A DNA stretch of 64,000 nucleotides from Trichobilharzia szidati. Taxonomy: Eukaryota; Platyhelminthes; Trematoda; Strigeidida; Schistosomatidae. The translations under genes and the position numbers were made by a program. The notes under the pieces were generated by a model, which ran no database searches, was not told where the DNA came from, and worked only from the letters and a program-made list of their open reading frames with translations. Positions 1 to 9,529 of this stretch are shown here, piece after piece. Numbering within the stretch: position 1 is the first letter of the stretch; each line of letters opens with the position of its first letter. The stretch lies in contig OX235277.1 of assembly GCA_944472155.2 (NCBI GenBank), positions 31,382,804 to 31,446,803 of the forward strand. Reading direction: 5' to 3'.

Positions 1-110
1 ACACCAGGAATGGAACCCAGGACCTTCAATTTACACTGATGGCAGTGATGCCGATATCAATTGTCCTCTTTGCTGAGGTCACTGGTGCACCCTAGTGTAG
101 CAAGGCAAGC
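1..110 (-). repeat. Possible tRNA-like SINE end, cut by window edge
   Basis: Read on the minus strand, the first 25 bases give a B-box-like string (GGTCCTGGGTTCCATTCC) like those in the SINEs elsewhere in the window. The rest of the element would lie outside the window, so the family is unsure. Confidence 0.25.
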
Positions 111-184
111 TTTCATTTGTCGCAAGTCTGTGTGGAGGTCCGGAAAAATAAGATCCAGATTTTCAGTTTAAATGTGAAGTCAGT

Positions 185-632
185 GATACTATGCGGATCA
201 GAAACTTGACGCGTCATGAAGGCCACTTCGAACAAACCACAGACTTTCATAAACAGCTGTCCTTGCTCAATACTTCGCTCAAGATCAGATGGCCGGCCAG
301 AAAAGATCGGCAACAGGGTTCTCTGGGAGCGAATCAACCAGGAACTGATTGTGCAACAAATATGCAGGAAGAAATAGAGGTAGGTAAATTAGCCATACTC
401 TGAGAAAACCATCAAGTGGCATAACAAGCTAGGCCATAGCTCAAGTGGAACCCGAACGGGAAGCGACGAGTTGGTCGTCAGTACGAGGGTGACATGGAGG
501 AGGCCATGTAGAGAGTAGATGGAAGCATGTGGTCAGACGTGAAGCCAAGTGAGAACGTTGGCAGAGCACCGAGCGTAATAGAGACGTGCGGCTGAAGCCC
601 TGTGTTCCCCTAGGGATTAAAAGAAGTAATAA
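185..632 (+). mobile_element. RTE-clade LINE, 3' fragment
   Basis: Degraded 3' part of the same LINE family as 54640-57365. The start matches the stretch coding YGSETW..T in better copies, followed by the CLRSILKIRWP-like region, and the end has the family signature: a GTTCC-CTAGG block followed by AGTAATAATAG. Several frameshifts and stops break it. 5' truncation is the usual result of target-primed reverse transcription. Confidence 0.72.
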
Positions 633-659
633 TAGTGTAGGGCCCTAAGTCAGGGTGAA

Positions 660-1085
660 ACGCTTGTTTATTACTTCATGGCTTTCAATGGTTCCCTAAC
701 GGATGTCTGTTCATCACGAAGTATGCACTGAAGTTAATCAAAAAACCCACAAAGCTAAATAATTTCCACTTATCACTTTATTAATGAACGCAGCAATTTC
801 AGGTTCTAACTTGGAATGAAACAAAGAGCGAATATAATTAAATATTGAATGGCTGTTCGAAATATCTCAGCCTCAGATTAGTGAATTCTTCATCATTCAC
901 ACAAACTGACTGAAAAATAACTTCCTGAAACTCGGTGAAATACTCTTAAGTTGGTCGACTGATATGAGTGTAAAATTACGAATTGACAGAAGTTGGTATT
1001 CACGGATCATTAAATTCCAGTCTAAGCAGCTGATGGATCAACGAGCTCGTCCGGTGTTTTGATCACTTCGATCTGGTTAGCAAGT
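660..1085 (+). repeat. SINE-B-like fragments
   Basis: Two pieces resemble SINE-B: bases 678-720 (CAATGGTTCCCTAACGGATG, its tail) and 975-1080 (TTGACAGAAGTTGGTATTC, its 5' half). The order is scrambled, and the 250 bases between them hold nothing I recognise. Confidence 0.3.
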
Positions 1086-1224
1086 AATACCGGTTGATAT
1101 GAATTGTATTCAGCTGTTCATCTCAATCATTGGTATTTGGTTTTATGCATTTATGCTTGGTATCAAGCAGAATATAAATAATGATCTGAATAGTTCCGTT
1201 TCCAAAGGGAAACGGAGAATGCAA

Positions 1225-1510
1225 ATTAATCTTAAGCTACAGGTAAGTGAAATCTGTTCTACAGGAGGTGGCTGTCATAGCTCAGGTGTCCTCGTTGTAA
1301 ACTCTTTAGTATTTGGAACAAGGGGTGTAGAGTTTGAGTTTCAGTGGGATCGCTATCAATCACTCACTCATTTACTGGAGATTGCAGGCACATCCAACTG
1401 ACGAGTCCCAGATAGAACGGAATGCACATCCTGGTAGAGAAGACAAGGTGATGCCACAGTCGTGAGAGGAATATACATCAACGTCACCTGGACTGGAAAT
1501 TATTTAAATT
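1225..1510 (+). repeat. Sm-alpha-like repeat, degraded
   Basis: The copy has the layout of the better copy at 47785-48080: a tRNA-like head (GGTGTAGAGTTTGAGTTTC in place of the B box), a linker ending CTCACTCATT, a hammerhead-like core, then a tail. Schistosome Sm-alpha repeats are known to be SINE-like and to carry self-cleaving hammerheads. An open frame from 1099 to 1401 crosses this repeat and is not believed to be a gene. Confidence 0.55.
1389..1434 (+). ncRNA. Hammerhead ribozyme core, decayed
   Basis: CTGACGAG (1398-1405) matches the conserved CUGANGA box. It is followed by a GTCCC/AGAAC stem II and CGGAA where CGAAA is expected, then GCACATCCTGG holding the usual cleavage side (ATC then CTGG). 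The G in place of A in the GAAA box probably kills cleavage. Confidence 0.5.
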
Positions 1511-1552
1511 ATTCTAGTTTGTGGTCTTTATAATATAAACAGGGATCGGCCA

Positions 1553-2212
1553 GGAGGTTGTTTGTTAGAGCGTGTAAACTTTGCTCTGAAGACAGATTGC
1601 ATGAAGAGTTTGATTTACTTGGAAAGCAATTTTCTGGAGATGAATTTCTTAAGAAATTCGTGAAACTATTTGGAAAAAAATTACTGTAATGAAAAGAAGG
1701 TTGTTACATTAAAGAAGAAGCCTATATTCATCCAACGGACCTTAAAAGGGGATGCTGTATAACATAGTATATGCAAAAGACTAAGAGTTGTCTTTGCTAC
1801 AACTAATCTGGCAGCTAAACTTGTTCCTCTTCACAGCACTGTTCGTGAGCTTTGTCAAATGAGAGTAGACAGGTAGTTATCTGAATTCACCTCCAACTGT
1901 GTTCAAAAATTAACATATGTGTGACAGAGCAAGTTTATTGAAAGGACAAAACGATGCGCATCCATTCGCTTCTTCGAGCACATTCCGAAACGCCTGTGAA
2001 TTAAAAATCCCCAGTTCCTTACCAGAGACACTGGCCAACACTTGGTCCAATGGGGACAGAATGTGGGCACTCGAACTGCACTTATCATTATCAACAAACA
2101 AAGAAATTCAACTCTAATTTGATTCTCTGAAACCATCGTCATGAAGCAACTTAAACGAAACGTCTGTATACAGAAACAGTGATCAATCTTAGTTTACCCT
2201 GGTGACAATCTT
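1553..2212 (+). pseudogene. Penelope-like element, RT tail and GIY-YIG region
   Basis: Conceptual translation in shifting frames matches the last third of a PLE protein. It begins with the post-RT helix (RACKLCSEDRLHEEF), then the linker KKPIFIQRTLKGDAV, then LRVVFATTNLAAKLVPLHST, then an SNCV-type Cys region and FFEHIPKRL. It closes with SFKIINKQ-like and IKRLKPNLC-like strings and a proline-glycine end at about 2210. PLEs encode an RT related to telomerase, fused to a GIY-YIG endonuclease. At least four frameshifts or stops are visible, and the GIY-YIG core itself is poor (KFIERT). Assigned by comparison with the clearer copies at 12690 and 32650 in this window. Confidence 0.65.
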
Positions 2213-2424
2213 TTTCACTTATTGCATAATTGTATATTCTGTTTCTCGATTTGTTTTTACCATTCTCATGATTATTGCTATTATGGATTTTTCTGACCTG
2301 ATAGTCTTAACTCACATAACTGATTTCTAACCACTTCCAAATGCCAACTCTTCATTTTATCACGTAATCTTTTTGTACTGTATATCGCCTGTCCACTAGT
2401 GCTTTCATTGTTAAATCGATTTCC

Positions 2425-2486
2425 GGCCAAGTTAAACTTTAAGCACCGCTAACTACCAGTGGAGTGCGACTGCGTCATTGACCTTA
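2425..2486 (+). repeat. Merlin left terminal inverted repeat
   Basis: Starts GGCCAAGTTAAACTTTAAGC and ends CATTGACCTT. The reverse complement of 5726-5776 starts GGGCAAAGTTATACTTTAAG and ends GAATGACCTT. They align with a few mismatches and a small gap. Confidence 0.78.
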
Positions 2487-3319
2487 AATGGTTCAGTGAG
2501 TTTTATCCACGTGAGTTGAAGATTCTATTTCGCTCGATTCGAGTCAAATGCCTGCTATAACCCATTTGCGCTTGCAATTTGATGAGGATAAGGTTTTCCA
2601 GTATTGTTTGGATATAGGGTTGATTAGGAAAGAAAGGATTTGTTCATATGGAGGTATTATGAGCATAAAAAGCTACAGCAAGTCGGTTGATGGATAGGTG
2701 CGTCGTTGTGCAATTTGTTTGAGATGAGTGAGTGTCACGGAAGGTAAGCTGATGATTTTAATATTTCGTAAGAACATTTTTTGCCAGGTCCCACTTGTCT
2801 TTAACCCAGATACTGTATATTTGTAATTACTGGGTTTTAAAACAGCCTGTGAGAGATGCAGCTGCTGAAACTGAAAATAGTCTCGTATCAACAGTTCAAT
2901 GGTACCAGCATAACAGGGATATTGCTTCATGTAGAATGGAGAGGCTTACTTCGTTATTCGGAGGAGGTGTCATCGTACATGTGGATGAAACTGTCTTATT
3001 AAAAAAAAATATAACCATGATCGTGAACGAGCAAATAATGTTTGGGTGATTGGTTTATTTGATAATTCTCTACAGAAAGGATTCGTCGAGAGGATAGCCG
3101 ATAGAAAATCAACTACGTTAATGCCTATTATCACTCGATTGATGAAACAAAGATCTACAATATACATTGATGAGTGGAAAGGCTATGACTCCTTGTCATC
3201 CCTTGGATATATTCGCCACATTGTCAACCATTCTAATGATTTTGTGCATTCCATTACAAGGACTTATATCAATTCTATTGAAAACTTTTGGGAAAGTTAA
3301 AAACAGCATTAGAGCCATT

Positions 3320-5375
3320 CATCATCATCATCAGTCCCTTGACTTTCGTCGTGGGGGTGCTATGACAGTTCGCGCTATCAGTCTTCGCCATTCTTCTCGG
3401 TTTAATGCTATTTTCTGTAGCGTATCCAAGGGCATTTCAGTCCACTCTTTTATGTTGTCAAGCCAGCTCTTATTCGGTCGACCTCTCTTTCGTGCTCCTC
3501 CTACTGTGCCTTGTATAATCGTTTTGGACAATGTGTCATGTCTTACCGTGTGGCCGAACCATTGTAGTTTCCGTTCCTTTACGATTGAAAGGAGTGGTTC
3601 CTGTTTTCCTGCCAGTCTATGGACCTGGTGTAAGACATATTCATTAGTTTTCCTTTCAAGGTAACTTATTCCTAGGATCCTTCTATAGCTTTTGTTTTCG
3701 AAGGCTTGTATTCTTCTTTCTGTCTCTGCATTCAGGGTCCAGCTCTCACATCCATATAGGAATACAGAGAGGACCAGTGACGAGTAGAGTTTCATTTTTG
3801 CTGAGACGCTGATGTTGCTCTTCCATATTTTCCCTAACTTGGACATGGTGGCAGAGGCTAGGTTTAGTCGAATTTTTATTTCCTTAGTGGACCTTCCATC
3901 TTTTGTTAGGGTAGACCCAAGGTATTTGAAAGTTTCAACCTCTTCTAATACATGTCCATCAAGTCTGATACATCTATCTGAGTTGTTTCCTCCGTTAATG
4001 AGTATTTTGCTTTTTTCTGTGCTGATTTCCATGCCCACAGATTTGGTTGCAACATCAAGTCTTGAGGTGAGGTCCTGAACTTGATCAATGTTTTCCCCAA
4101 TGAGGGCTATATCATCAGCAAATCTGAGGTTGGAAATTGGTCTTCCGTTTATGCTAAGTGTCGGTGTAAAGTTATGTAGGGTTTGTGTCATAATATGTTC
4201 GAGGAATAAATTAAAGAGGACTGGTGAGAGAATGCACCCTTGGCGTACTCCTATAGTTGTTCTGAAGAACTCGCCAGTTTGATTATTTAGAGATACTGCC
4301 CTACTAGATTTGTTATATAAAGACTTAATAACCTCAATTATGTTTTTATCTATATTGTAGTTATTCATGACTTGCCATAAGCCTTCGTGCCACACACGGT
4401 CAAAGGCCTTCTTAAAATCGATAAAGTTGTGTACTAGCATTTTTTGGTGTTGTAGACATTTTTCGTTTAGTACCCTTATGTTAAAAATTTGTTCAGCAGT
4501 GCTTCTGCCCGGCCTGAATCCGGCCTGTTCTTCTGAGAGTATTTCCTCTACTTTCTTTTTGAGTCTGTTCAATATTACTTTCAGCATGACTTTACTTGGG
4601 TGGCTGATTAAACTTATTGTTCTGTAGTTCTCGCACTGCTTTGCGTCCCCTTTCTTAAATATTGGAATGATTAGTGACTGAGTCCATTCTTTAGGCCATT
4701 CTTTTTCTTGCCAGATTTTTTGACAGGCTGCTTTCAGCCATTTAACTGTTTGTGGTCCGCCATGTTTAATTAGTTCTGCCGGTATGTTGTCAATTCCTGG
4801 TGATTTATCTCCCTTAAGTGATTTTATTGCTTCCTCTACTTCTGACTCTAGTATGGGTGAATCACCGATCTCCCTATTGTCCCAGCATGAATTGTTTATT
4901 AGGCTATAATTAGGGCTTATTTTATGATTGTAGAGTCCCTTGCAGTATTCTGTCCATCTTCTAAGGATATCTGCTTCTTCTGTTAAGAGGGTGCCTTTAC
5001 CATCCTCAATTACGGTTGCTCTATTCAGTTTCGTATCGGTCAGCTTACTCAGTGTTTCGAATGCTTTTTTATTGTTGTCTCCCCTTAAGCTATTATCGAT
5101 GATATTACATTGCTCAGTAATCCAGCCCTCTTTTGCTCTCTTCATTTTGGAGCGTATTTCTTTGTCTACTGTTCTATACTCTTCCCTGTACTGGGAATTA
5201 AGTCCTTTCTTCTTTTTTAGTTCTCTTCTTGTATCACACAGGTTTAAAATATCGTCTGTGACCCATGGTTTGATTTTCTTTCTTTTGTTACCCAGAACTT
5301 CTGTTGCTGATTCATGCAGCACTGTTTTAATGGTTTCAGTGAGTGAATCGATATTGTCGTGAATCAAGGTAAGGT
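3320..5375 (-). mobile_element. 5'-truncated RTE-clade LINE inserted in Merlin
   Basis: Flanked by a perfect 9-bp direct repeat AGAGCCATT (3311-3319 and 5376-5384), a target-site duplication. Its 3' end on the minus strand is the short repeat CTGATGATGATGATG directly after the stop codon, as in RTE elements that end in a short tandem repeat rather than poly-A. The endonuclease half is missing: the insertion starts inside the linker before RT. This family differs in sequence from the AATAATAATA-tailed LINEs elsewhere in the window. Confidence 0.9.
3331..5375 (-). CDS. RTE reverse transcriptase, open but lacking 5' end
   Basis: An uninterrupted frame of about 680 codons. RT landmarks in order: SPGIDNIPAELIK (about residue 190), SLIIPIFKKGD, EEQAGFRPGRST, FIDFKKAFDRVW (motif A with catalytic Asp, about 320), GVRQGCILSPVLFN (motif B), LRFADDIALI (motif C, about 417). 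The C-terminal tail has LQWFGHTVRHD and RKRGRPNKSWLDNIKEW, typical of RTE-clade proteins. All three catalytic Asp are present. There is no natural start: the frame runs to the insertion edge at 5375 and the first near-start is a TTG at 5367, so this is a 5' truncation of a longer nuclease-RT protein. The lack of stops suggests a recent insertion. Expression is unlikely without its 5' promoter. Confidence 0.88.
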
Positions 5376-5529
5376 AGAGCCATTAGAGGATCTCAAAAGG
5401 ATATCATTTATCATCATTGATACTCCTATGCTAAACTAGGAGCTGTTTTTATCACATGTGAGACAAAGGTATCCTCTGTAACAGTTTTATAGTTTTTATG
5501 CCTTTCTTCATAAATATATATATATATTC

Positions 5530-5697
5530 CACAGAGGTTGGGTTCATGCACATGGTCTGAGTTTCGGCCCTCTGCCGACGTACACCTGATATCAATGGTC
5601 GGCTTGCGAAATTTGGGCTATCCATATCACATGCTGAAAATTCCATAATTGTACCGAAAATACGGCAAAATAAATAATTAAAAAAAAATTTTAAAAA
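5530..5697 (+). repeat. SINE-A copy, 5' truncated, inside Merlin
   Basis: Matches the full SINE-A at 31661-31852 from the CAGAGGTT part onward: the B-box region (CTGAGTTTCGGCCCTCTGCC), then CACCTGATATCAATGGTCGG, GAAATTTGGGCTA and GAAAATTCCATAATTGTACC, ending in an A/T-rich tail. An (AT)n run lies just upstream. Confidence 0.7.
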
Positions 5698-5725
5698 GTG
5701 TCTCCTTCATGTGACGGTTGTTTTC

Positions 5726-5776
5726 AAGGTCATTCGCTGATTGGTAATTAGTGGTGCTTAAAGTATAACTTTGCCC
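5726..5776 (+). repeat. Merlin right terminal inverted repeat
   Basis: Reads AAGGTCATTCGCTGATTGG through to AACTTTGCCC. It is the inverted partner of 2425-2486 and closes the transposon on the far side of both later insertions. Confidence 0.78.
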
Positions 5777-7264
5777 AACTTCTTTATTTCTGATAAATAA
5801 CCAGCTTCTTTTTTGTGTTATTTGTAACTGATTACGCTATCAAAGTTCACCCATTGCTGTCTTCCTAAACTACTATCTTCCTGACAAACTTCTGCTGATG
5901 GAATTAAAATGTATGTTCTTATTTCATGAATATTATATATATATATATATTAGGCCGTCTGCAGTTAGAGAGAAGCCTCAAAATGAGGTGTGCACACTTC
6001 ACACCGCGAATTTCATTCTTCTCGTTTTGATAAAAACAAGCCATTCATGGTCATCACGAAGCAAAATAATATTCAAGAAGCTTGCCTCTCTTCTTTCGTT
6101 GTCTGCCTTTCTCCTTCACTACAATTGGCCATTTATATTGCCTAGATTTTCTTCTCTCTTTCCTCCTTTCTGCCATTCCATTTTCTTTTTGACAGCAAAT
6201 GCTTGTTAAAAATGAAATTAATGCTAAGGAAAAAACATTTACTGGAAAGTGTAAGATACGATCATTAGTTAAGAAGAAACAAAATAAATTTAGGTTAAAT
6301 GACGTTTCTTTCCTGCACTCAAGTTTCTACCCTTATTTCAAAGTCTTTAAGTATTGTGTGTGTATGTGTGTGTGTGTGTGCGTGGATGTGTAAGTACATT
6401 TGAAAGAGTTAATATGCAGTCAGTTATGTAGTGAAAGAAGCTTTATGGTAATTTACAAATTACTTCCTTTTTCTAAACAATCATATCACAATACTATTAG
6501 AAAAAAATGCAACCGGAATTCAAAACAGAAAATTTAACGAAACCTATTAGAGACAAACGGAGAGAGAGAGATTTGTTCTTCGATGAGTATTATATTAGTT
6601 GTTTTCGCCCTCATCTAGACAGTAAAAATTCAATATCAAAATAGAAAAGTTCAATGTACTTAATCGTAAATAATAAAATTGTTCTTTCTTAGTGATTAAA
6701 CTAACATGAGTGGCTGGTTACTACTCACACATCAAGTAGTAGTGCTTGCCATTTAACCTAATCGATGTAATCTAATCACTACACAGCAATTTCACTCGTT
6801 TCGATCCGAGCTTATCAGAGGTGGTGTTCAATTAGTAGTGTAATGCATCGTGCATCTGTGCTTGATTACTACTTATGGTACCAAGCAGATGATACATATA
6901 TTGCGGTGATCTGAATAGTTACGGATTCCAAAGAAAACTGTGGTGAAATTTCACCTCCTCGAAGTGTGTAAATTGAAAATTGTGAAGGTGAATTAAAATC
7001 GTTCACGGGATTGTTCATCTGTTATTCTAATAAAAGATGTTTGTAAATTAATAAAGACATTCAGCTATAGGGTCAGAGTTATTCGTTTAGAAAATGCAAT
7101 CGAGTTTGAACTTATGGTTATATATGAAACTTTAACTGAAAATAGCTTTCCTGTATATTTCATCGTGAAATACATGGTCACAAGAATAGAAAAAAATTTT
7201 TCTTTATCTTTTGACAAGTAGTCTCTATATATACCACTGCAATCCAAAGGTCATGTAACAAGCG
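5777..7264. other. No gene seen; AT-rich with microsatellites
   Basis: Holds (AT)n near 5933-5951, a (TG)n tract at 6355-6388 and a short (GA)n near 6560. No coding pattern or family match was recognised; open frames here are short and of biased composition. Confidence 0.6.
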
Positions 7265-7600
7265 AAATAATAATCAGCAAGTTGAAAAGATTAATTGGAA
7301 GGACTTTTAATGCCGGTAATCTGCAACTCATATTTTCCACACAGCCAGTTGTGATTCCGAAACTGAAAGATGAAGTACCTAAACTAGCCATCTCCTCTTG
7401 TATCCCTTAATTCAACTATCCTTGTGGAGCCAGTTATATTGGACGTTGTTCTAGGAATTCAATTTTCCGTGCTCAGGAACACTTATCAGTGTTGTCAATT
7501 AAACGTGCAGTTAAAATGATCAACAGTTCAATATTAAATCACTTTGTCACAACATATCACAAAACTAGAATTTAAAAGCGTGTAAAAGAAGCAGGTGCAG
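7265..7600 (+). pseudogene. Penelope-like element, GIY-YIG fragment
   Basis: Translation gives SKLKRLIGRTFNAGNL, STQPVVIPKLKDEVPKL, a stop, then FNYPCGASYIGRCSRNSIF and AQEHLSVL. The Cys-x-x-SYIGR string followed by R...EH is the GIY-YIG nuclease signature of PLEs. One in-frame stop lies just before the Cys region, and the part after EHLS soon loses similarity. RT is absent, so this is only the C-terminal end of an element. Confidence 0.68.
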
Positions 7601-7699
7601 CTAATATGTTGCCACCTTGACCTTCTGTGGAACCTATAAATTCATAAGTTTTGATAGATAGTGTGGATAGTGTGATAGTGTGGAAAATTCCCATATTAT

Positions 7700-7858
7700 G
7701 AAATTAAAAGTCAATCTGAACGAAGAATATTCTTTTCAATAATTTCTCTTCAGGTTCTTACAATTATAAAATATAATATTTGTTGTCGTTACAATATAGG
7801 CCAGTTATGCGGCAGATACATTTTTAACGTAGAATAACAGATTAGTTTTGGGGTGTCA
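7700..7858 (+). repeat. Inverted repeat arm flanking a PLE (left)
   Basis: Reverse complement of 8743-8900 with only scattered mismatches. It runs from AAAAGTCAATCTGAACGAAG through GGCCAGTTATGCGGCAGATA to GATTAGTTTTGGGGTGTC. The spacer between the arms is about 885 bases and holds the PLE nuclease of 8343-8752. Confidence 0.88.
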
Positions 7859-8219
7859 AAATAAATAGTCGTATTTGTGTGACAAACGTGCTAGGCTGAA
7901 TTCGATTACAAAACATTGTAAAACGGGAGACAATGGTGATTAATCATAATAGATTTGTAGAGTGTGGTGTAGGAAAACTGACAAGTCAGTTCAAGGTTAT
8001 AAAAGGTGTCAGGTGAGTGGCTAGTACAAAGTGGTCTGCGTTAAACAGGAGATAGTAAGACTGCAATGAGAGGTTCATAATGAAATAACGAATATGTGAA
8101 ATGAAACAGGTAGAGGCATATATTGAGAAAAGAGATAATATCACTAATAATAAGTCCGGATAGTACAAACGAAAAATTCGATAGTATTGAGAGAATGTTT
8201 GCATGAAGGGCATAAATTA

Positions 8220-8282
8220 TGACGAATAATAATATTATTAATAATAATAATTGTAACAATAATAATATTTGTAATAATAAGC
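8220..8282 (+). repeat. (AAT)n low-complexity tract
   Basis: Imperfect AATAATATTATTAATAATAA followed by further AATAAT units. Confidence 0.85.
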
Positions 8283-8342
8283 AAAGGAAAAAAAACCAAG
8301 AGGGTTAAGGGGAAGGAGCACTCTTGGTGAGAAGAAGAATCA

Positions 8343-8752
8343 TCAATCCAAGTTTGGACACGGTAGGAACAGCGTCTGGACGTGTTCTTTTTGGAAACAA
8401 ACTTCCGGTTTAGTCGATCTTATTGCAACAGAAGACGTAAGCGAACTGTATGTGATAACGACTTCGGAATCCGGTATATAACCCTGAAAGCTGTGTTGAC
8501 ATCGATATGATGTCCAGTATCGACCAAGTGTGACAGGATCGAGCTTTTTATGCACTTAATTTCTCCCCTGCTGAACCAAGCTGGTAAATGTTCTCGAACC
8601 CGTAGACGAACCTGCCTAATCGTGCGCCCTATATAACTTGAACCATAGGAACAGTTGAAATGGTATACGCATGAAGAAGAGCTAAGCTTAGGTAAGACAT
8701 CTTTGAGTTGCTGGGTGAACATTGGACGGCTACTGAAGGATAGACACCCCAT
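8343..8752 (-). pseudogene. Penelope-like element, GIY-YIG nuclease end
   Basis: The ATG at 8752-8750 starts MGCLSFSSRPMF, then LSSSSCVYHFNCSYGSSYIG, RTIRQVRLRVREHLPAWF and HLVDTGHHIDVNTAF. The Cys pair, SYIGRT and R...EH are the PLE version of GIY-YIG, which nicks target DNA for priming. The frame stops at 8420; the expected C-terminus (AIRSTKPEVCFQKEHVQ, then PCPNLD and stop at 8343) lies in another frame, so one frameshift breaks it. RT is missing. The initiator ATG sits inside the right inverted repeat arm; the left arm has TTT at the matching place. Confidence 0.78.
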
Positions 8753-8900
8753 AACTAATCTGTTATTCTACGTTAAAAATGTATCTGCCGCATAACTGGC
8801 CTTTATTGTAACGACAACAAATATTATATTTTATAATTGTAAGAATCTGAAGAGAAATTATTGAAAAGAGTATTCTTCGTTCGGATTGACTTTTAAGTTC
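8743..8900 (-). repeat. Inverted repeat arm flanking a PLE (right)
   Basis: Partner of 7700-7858. On the minus strand it precedes and includes the start of the PLE reading frame, so it lies at the element's 5' side. Confidence 0.88.
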
Positions 8901-9318
8901 TGCATTACTTTTTTTCATTTTTCTGATATTCAATTCAGTATTACATTTTTATGCATATGATCGCGTTTGCAAATGCTTTTGAACTGTGATCTATCGATAT
9001 TAATGATTCGATGTTATTTAAAAAACAATTATGTTGTCAATACCAATAATTCCGTAATTATTCTGGATATGTAACTGCAGAACTTGACAAAGAATTTCTC
9101 GAAAAGAATATTTTTCGTTCACTGATCAGTGCTTCAAGATTAACAAAATGAATCTTAATCACTGGATTCTGTTCGACTAACTGACTGTAGTTATTTTCTG
9201 TTCCATATATTCCAGGTGGAATATACGCTGTCAGCAGTAAATCCAGTATCATTTTCATCTGGCTTCACAGATACCTACAAGCTTTATCTTACTCTTCACA
9301 TGATCTCATTCATCTTAC
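8901..9318. other. Mostly unassigned; PLE-repeat-like string
   Basis: Bases 9090-9125 (AATTTCTCGAAAAGAATATT then TTTCGTTC) resemble the outer part of the PLE inverted repeat arms. Nothing else was recognised. Confidence 0.35.
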
Positions 9319-9529
9319 CCTCTGACAAATGCCCAAGCCGTCGCTTCCAGTCTGTGTGACATCCAACGGTATATGTCCAGTCCACCTCAGTTTCATTCTG
9401 CATGTTTGTTAGTTGCTTCACCACCTGCCAGAGTTCCTTTAAACTTGCTTGTCCACTTCCATCCGGCTTTCGGATCTTCGGTATCAAGCAATTGGTGAGT
9501 AGATGTTGATAAAAATCTGCACTAGTCGT
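9319..9529 (-). CDS. Candidate host-gene exon
   Basis: On the minus strand a pyrimidine-rich tract (TGTTTTTGTTTCCAG) ends in AG at 9530, and the frame is open from 9529: TTSADFYQHLLTNCLIPKIR, then ELWQVVKQLTNMQNETEVDW and HTDWKRRLGHLSEG. A GTAAGA donor-like site begins at 9318, giving a 211-bp exon; alternatively the frame continues to a TGA at 9296-9298. The amino-acid make-up is ordinary and matches none of the transposon families in the window. I do not recognise the protein. No neighbouring exon was found, so this could be an isolated exon in a long repeat-filled intron, or chance. Confidence 0.42.

Larger units (their letters stand above)
2548..5414 (+). pseudogene. Merlin transposase (ISXO2-like DDE), broken
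   Basis: Would cut and paste the Merlin element by a DDE mechanism. From the ATG at 2548 the frame reads FDEDKVFQYCLDIGLIRKER, then a zinc-ribbon-like region (ICSYGG...DG-stop-VRRCAIC) that has lost one Cys of the first pair. The catalytic core follows in shifting frames: VHVDET (first Asp, about 2980), IYIDEWKGYDSL (second Asp, about 3167) and NSIENFW (Glu, about 3280). A poly-A run near 3000 shifts the frame between VHVDETVLLKK and NNVWVIGLFDN, and another shift follows ENFW. The last codons (VKNSIRAI) are split by an RTE and resume at 5385 as RGSQKDIIYHH then stop. Not functional. The spliced length of roughly 260 codons fits the family. Confidence 0.8.
2425..5776 (+). mobile_element. Merlin DNA transposon with nested insertions
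   Basis: Terminal inverted repeats at 2425-2486 and 5726-5776 bracket a decayed ISXO2/IS1016-type transposase. Merlin is the eukaryotic superfamily related to bacterial IS1016 and is known from schistosomes. Removing the RTE (3320-5375 plus one target copy) and a SINE (5530-5697) leaves about 1.1 kb, a reasonable size for a Merlin. No clear 8-9 bp target duplication was found outside the repeats. Confidence 0.8.

Noticed and set aside
1099..1401. 100-codon plus-strand frame with a hydrophobic start resembling a signal peptide
   Set aside because: The second half is the tRNA-like head of an Sm-alpha repeat. The start may be chance.
5898..6393. Two plus-strand frames of 103 and 64 codons
   Set aside because: They run through (AT)n and (TG)n microsatellites and have no recognisable domain.
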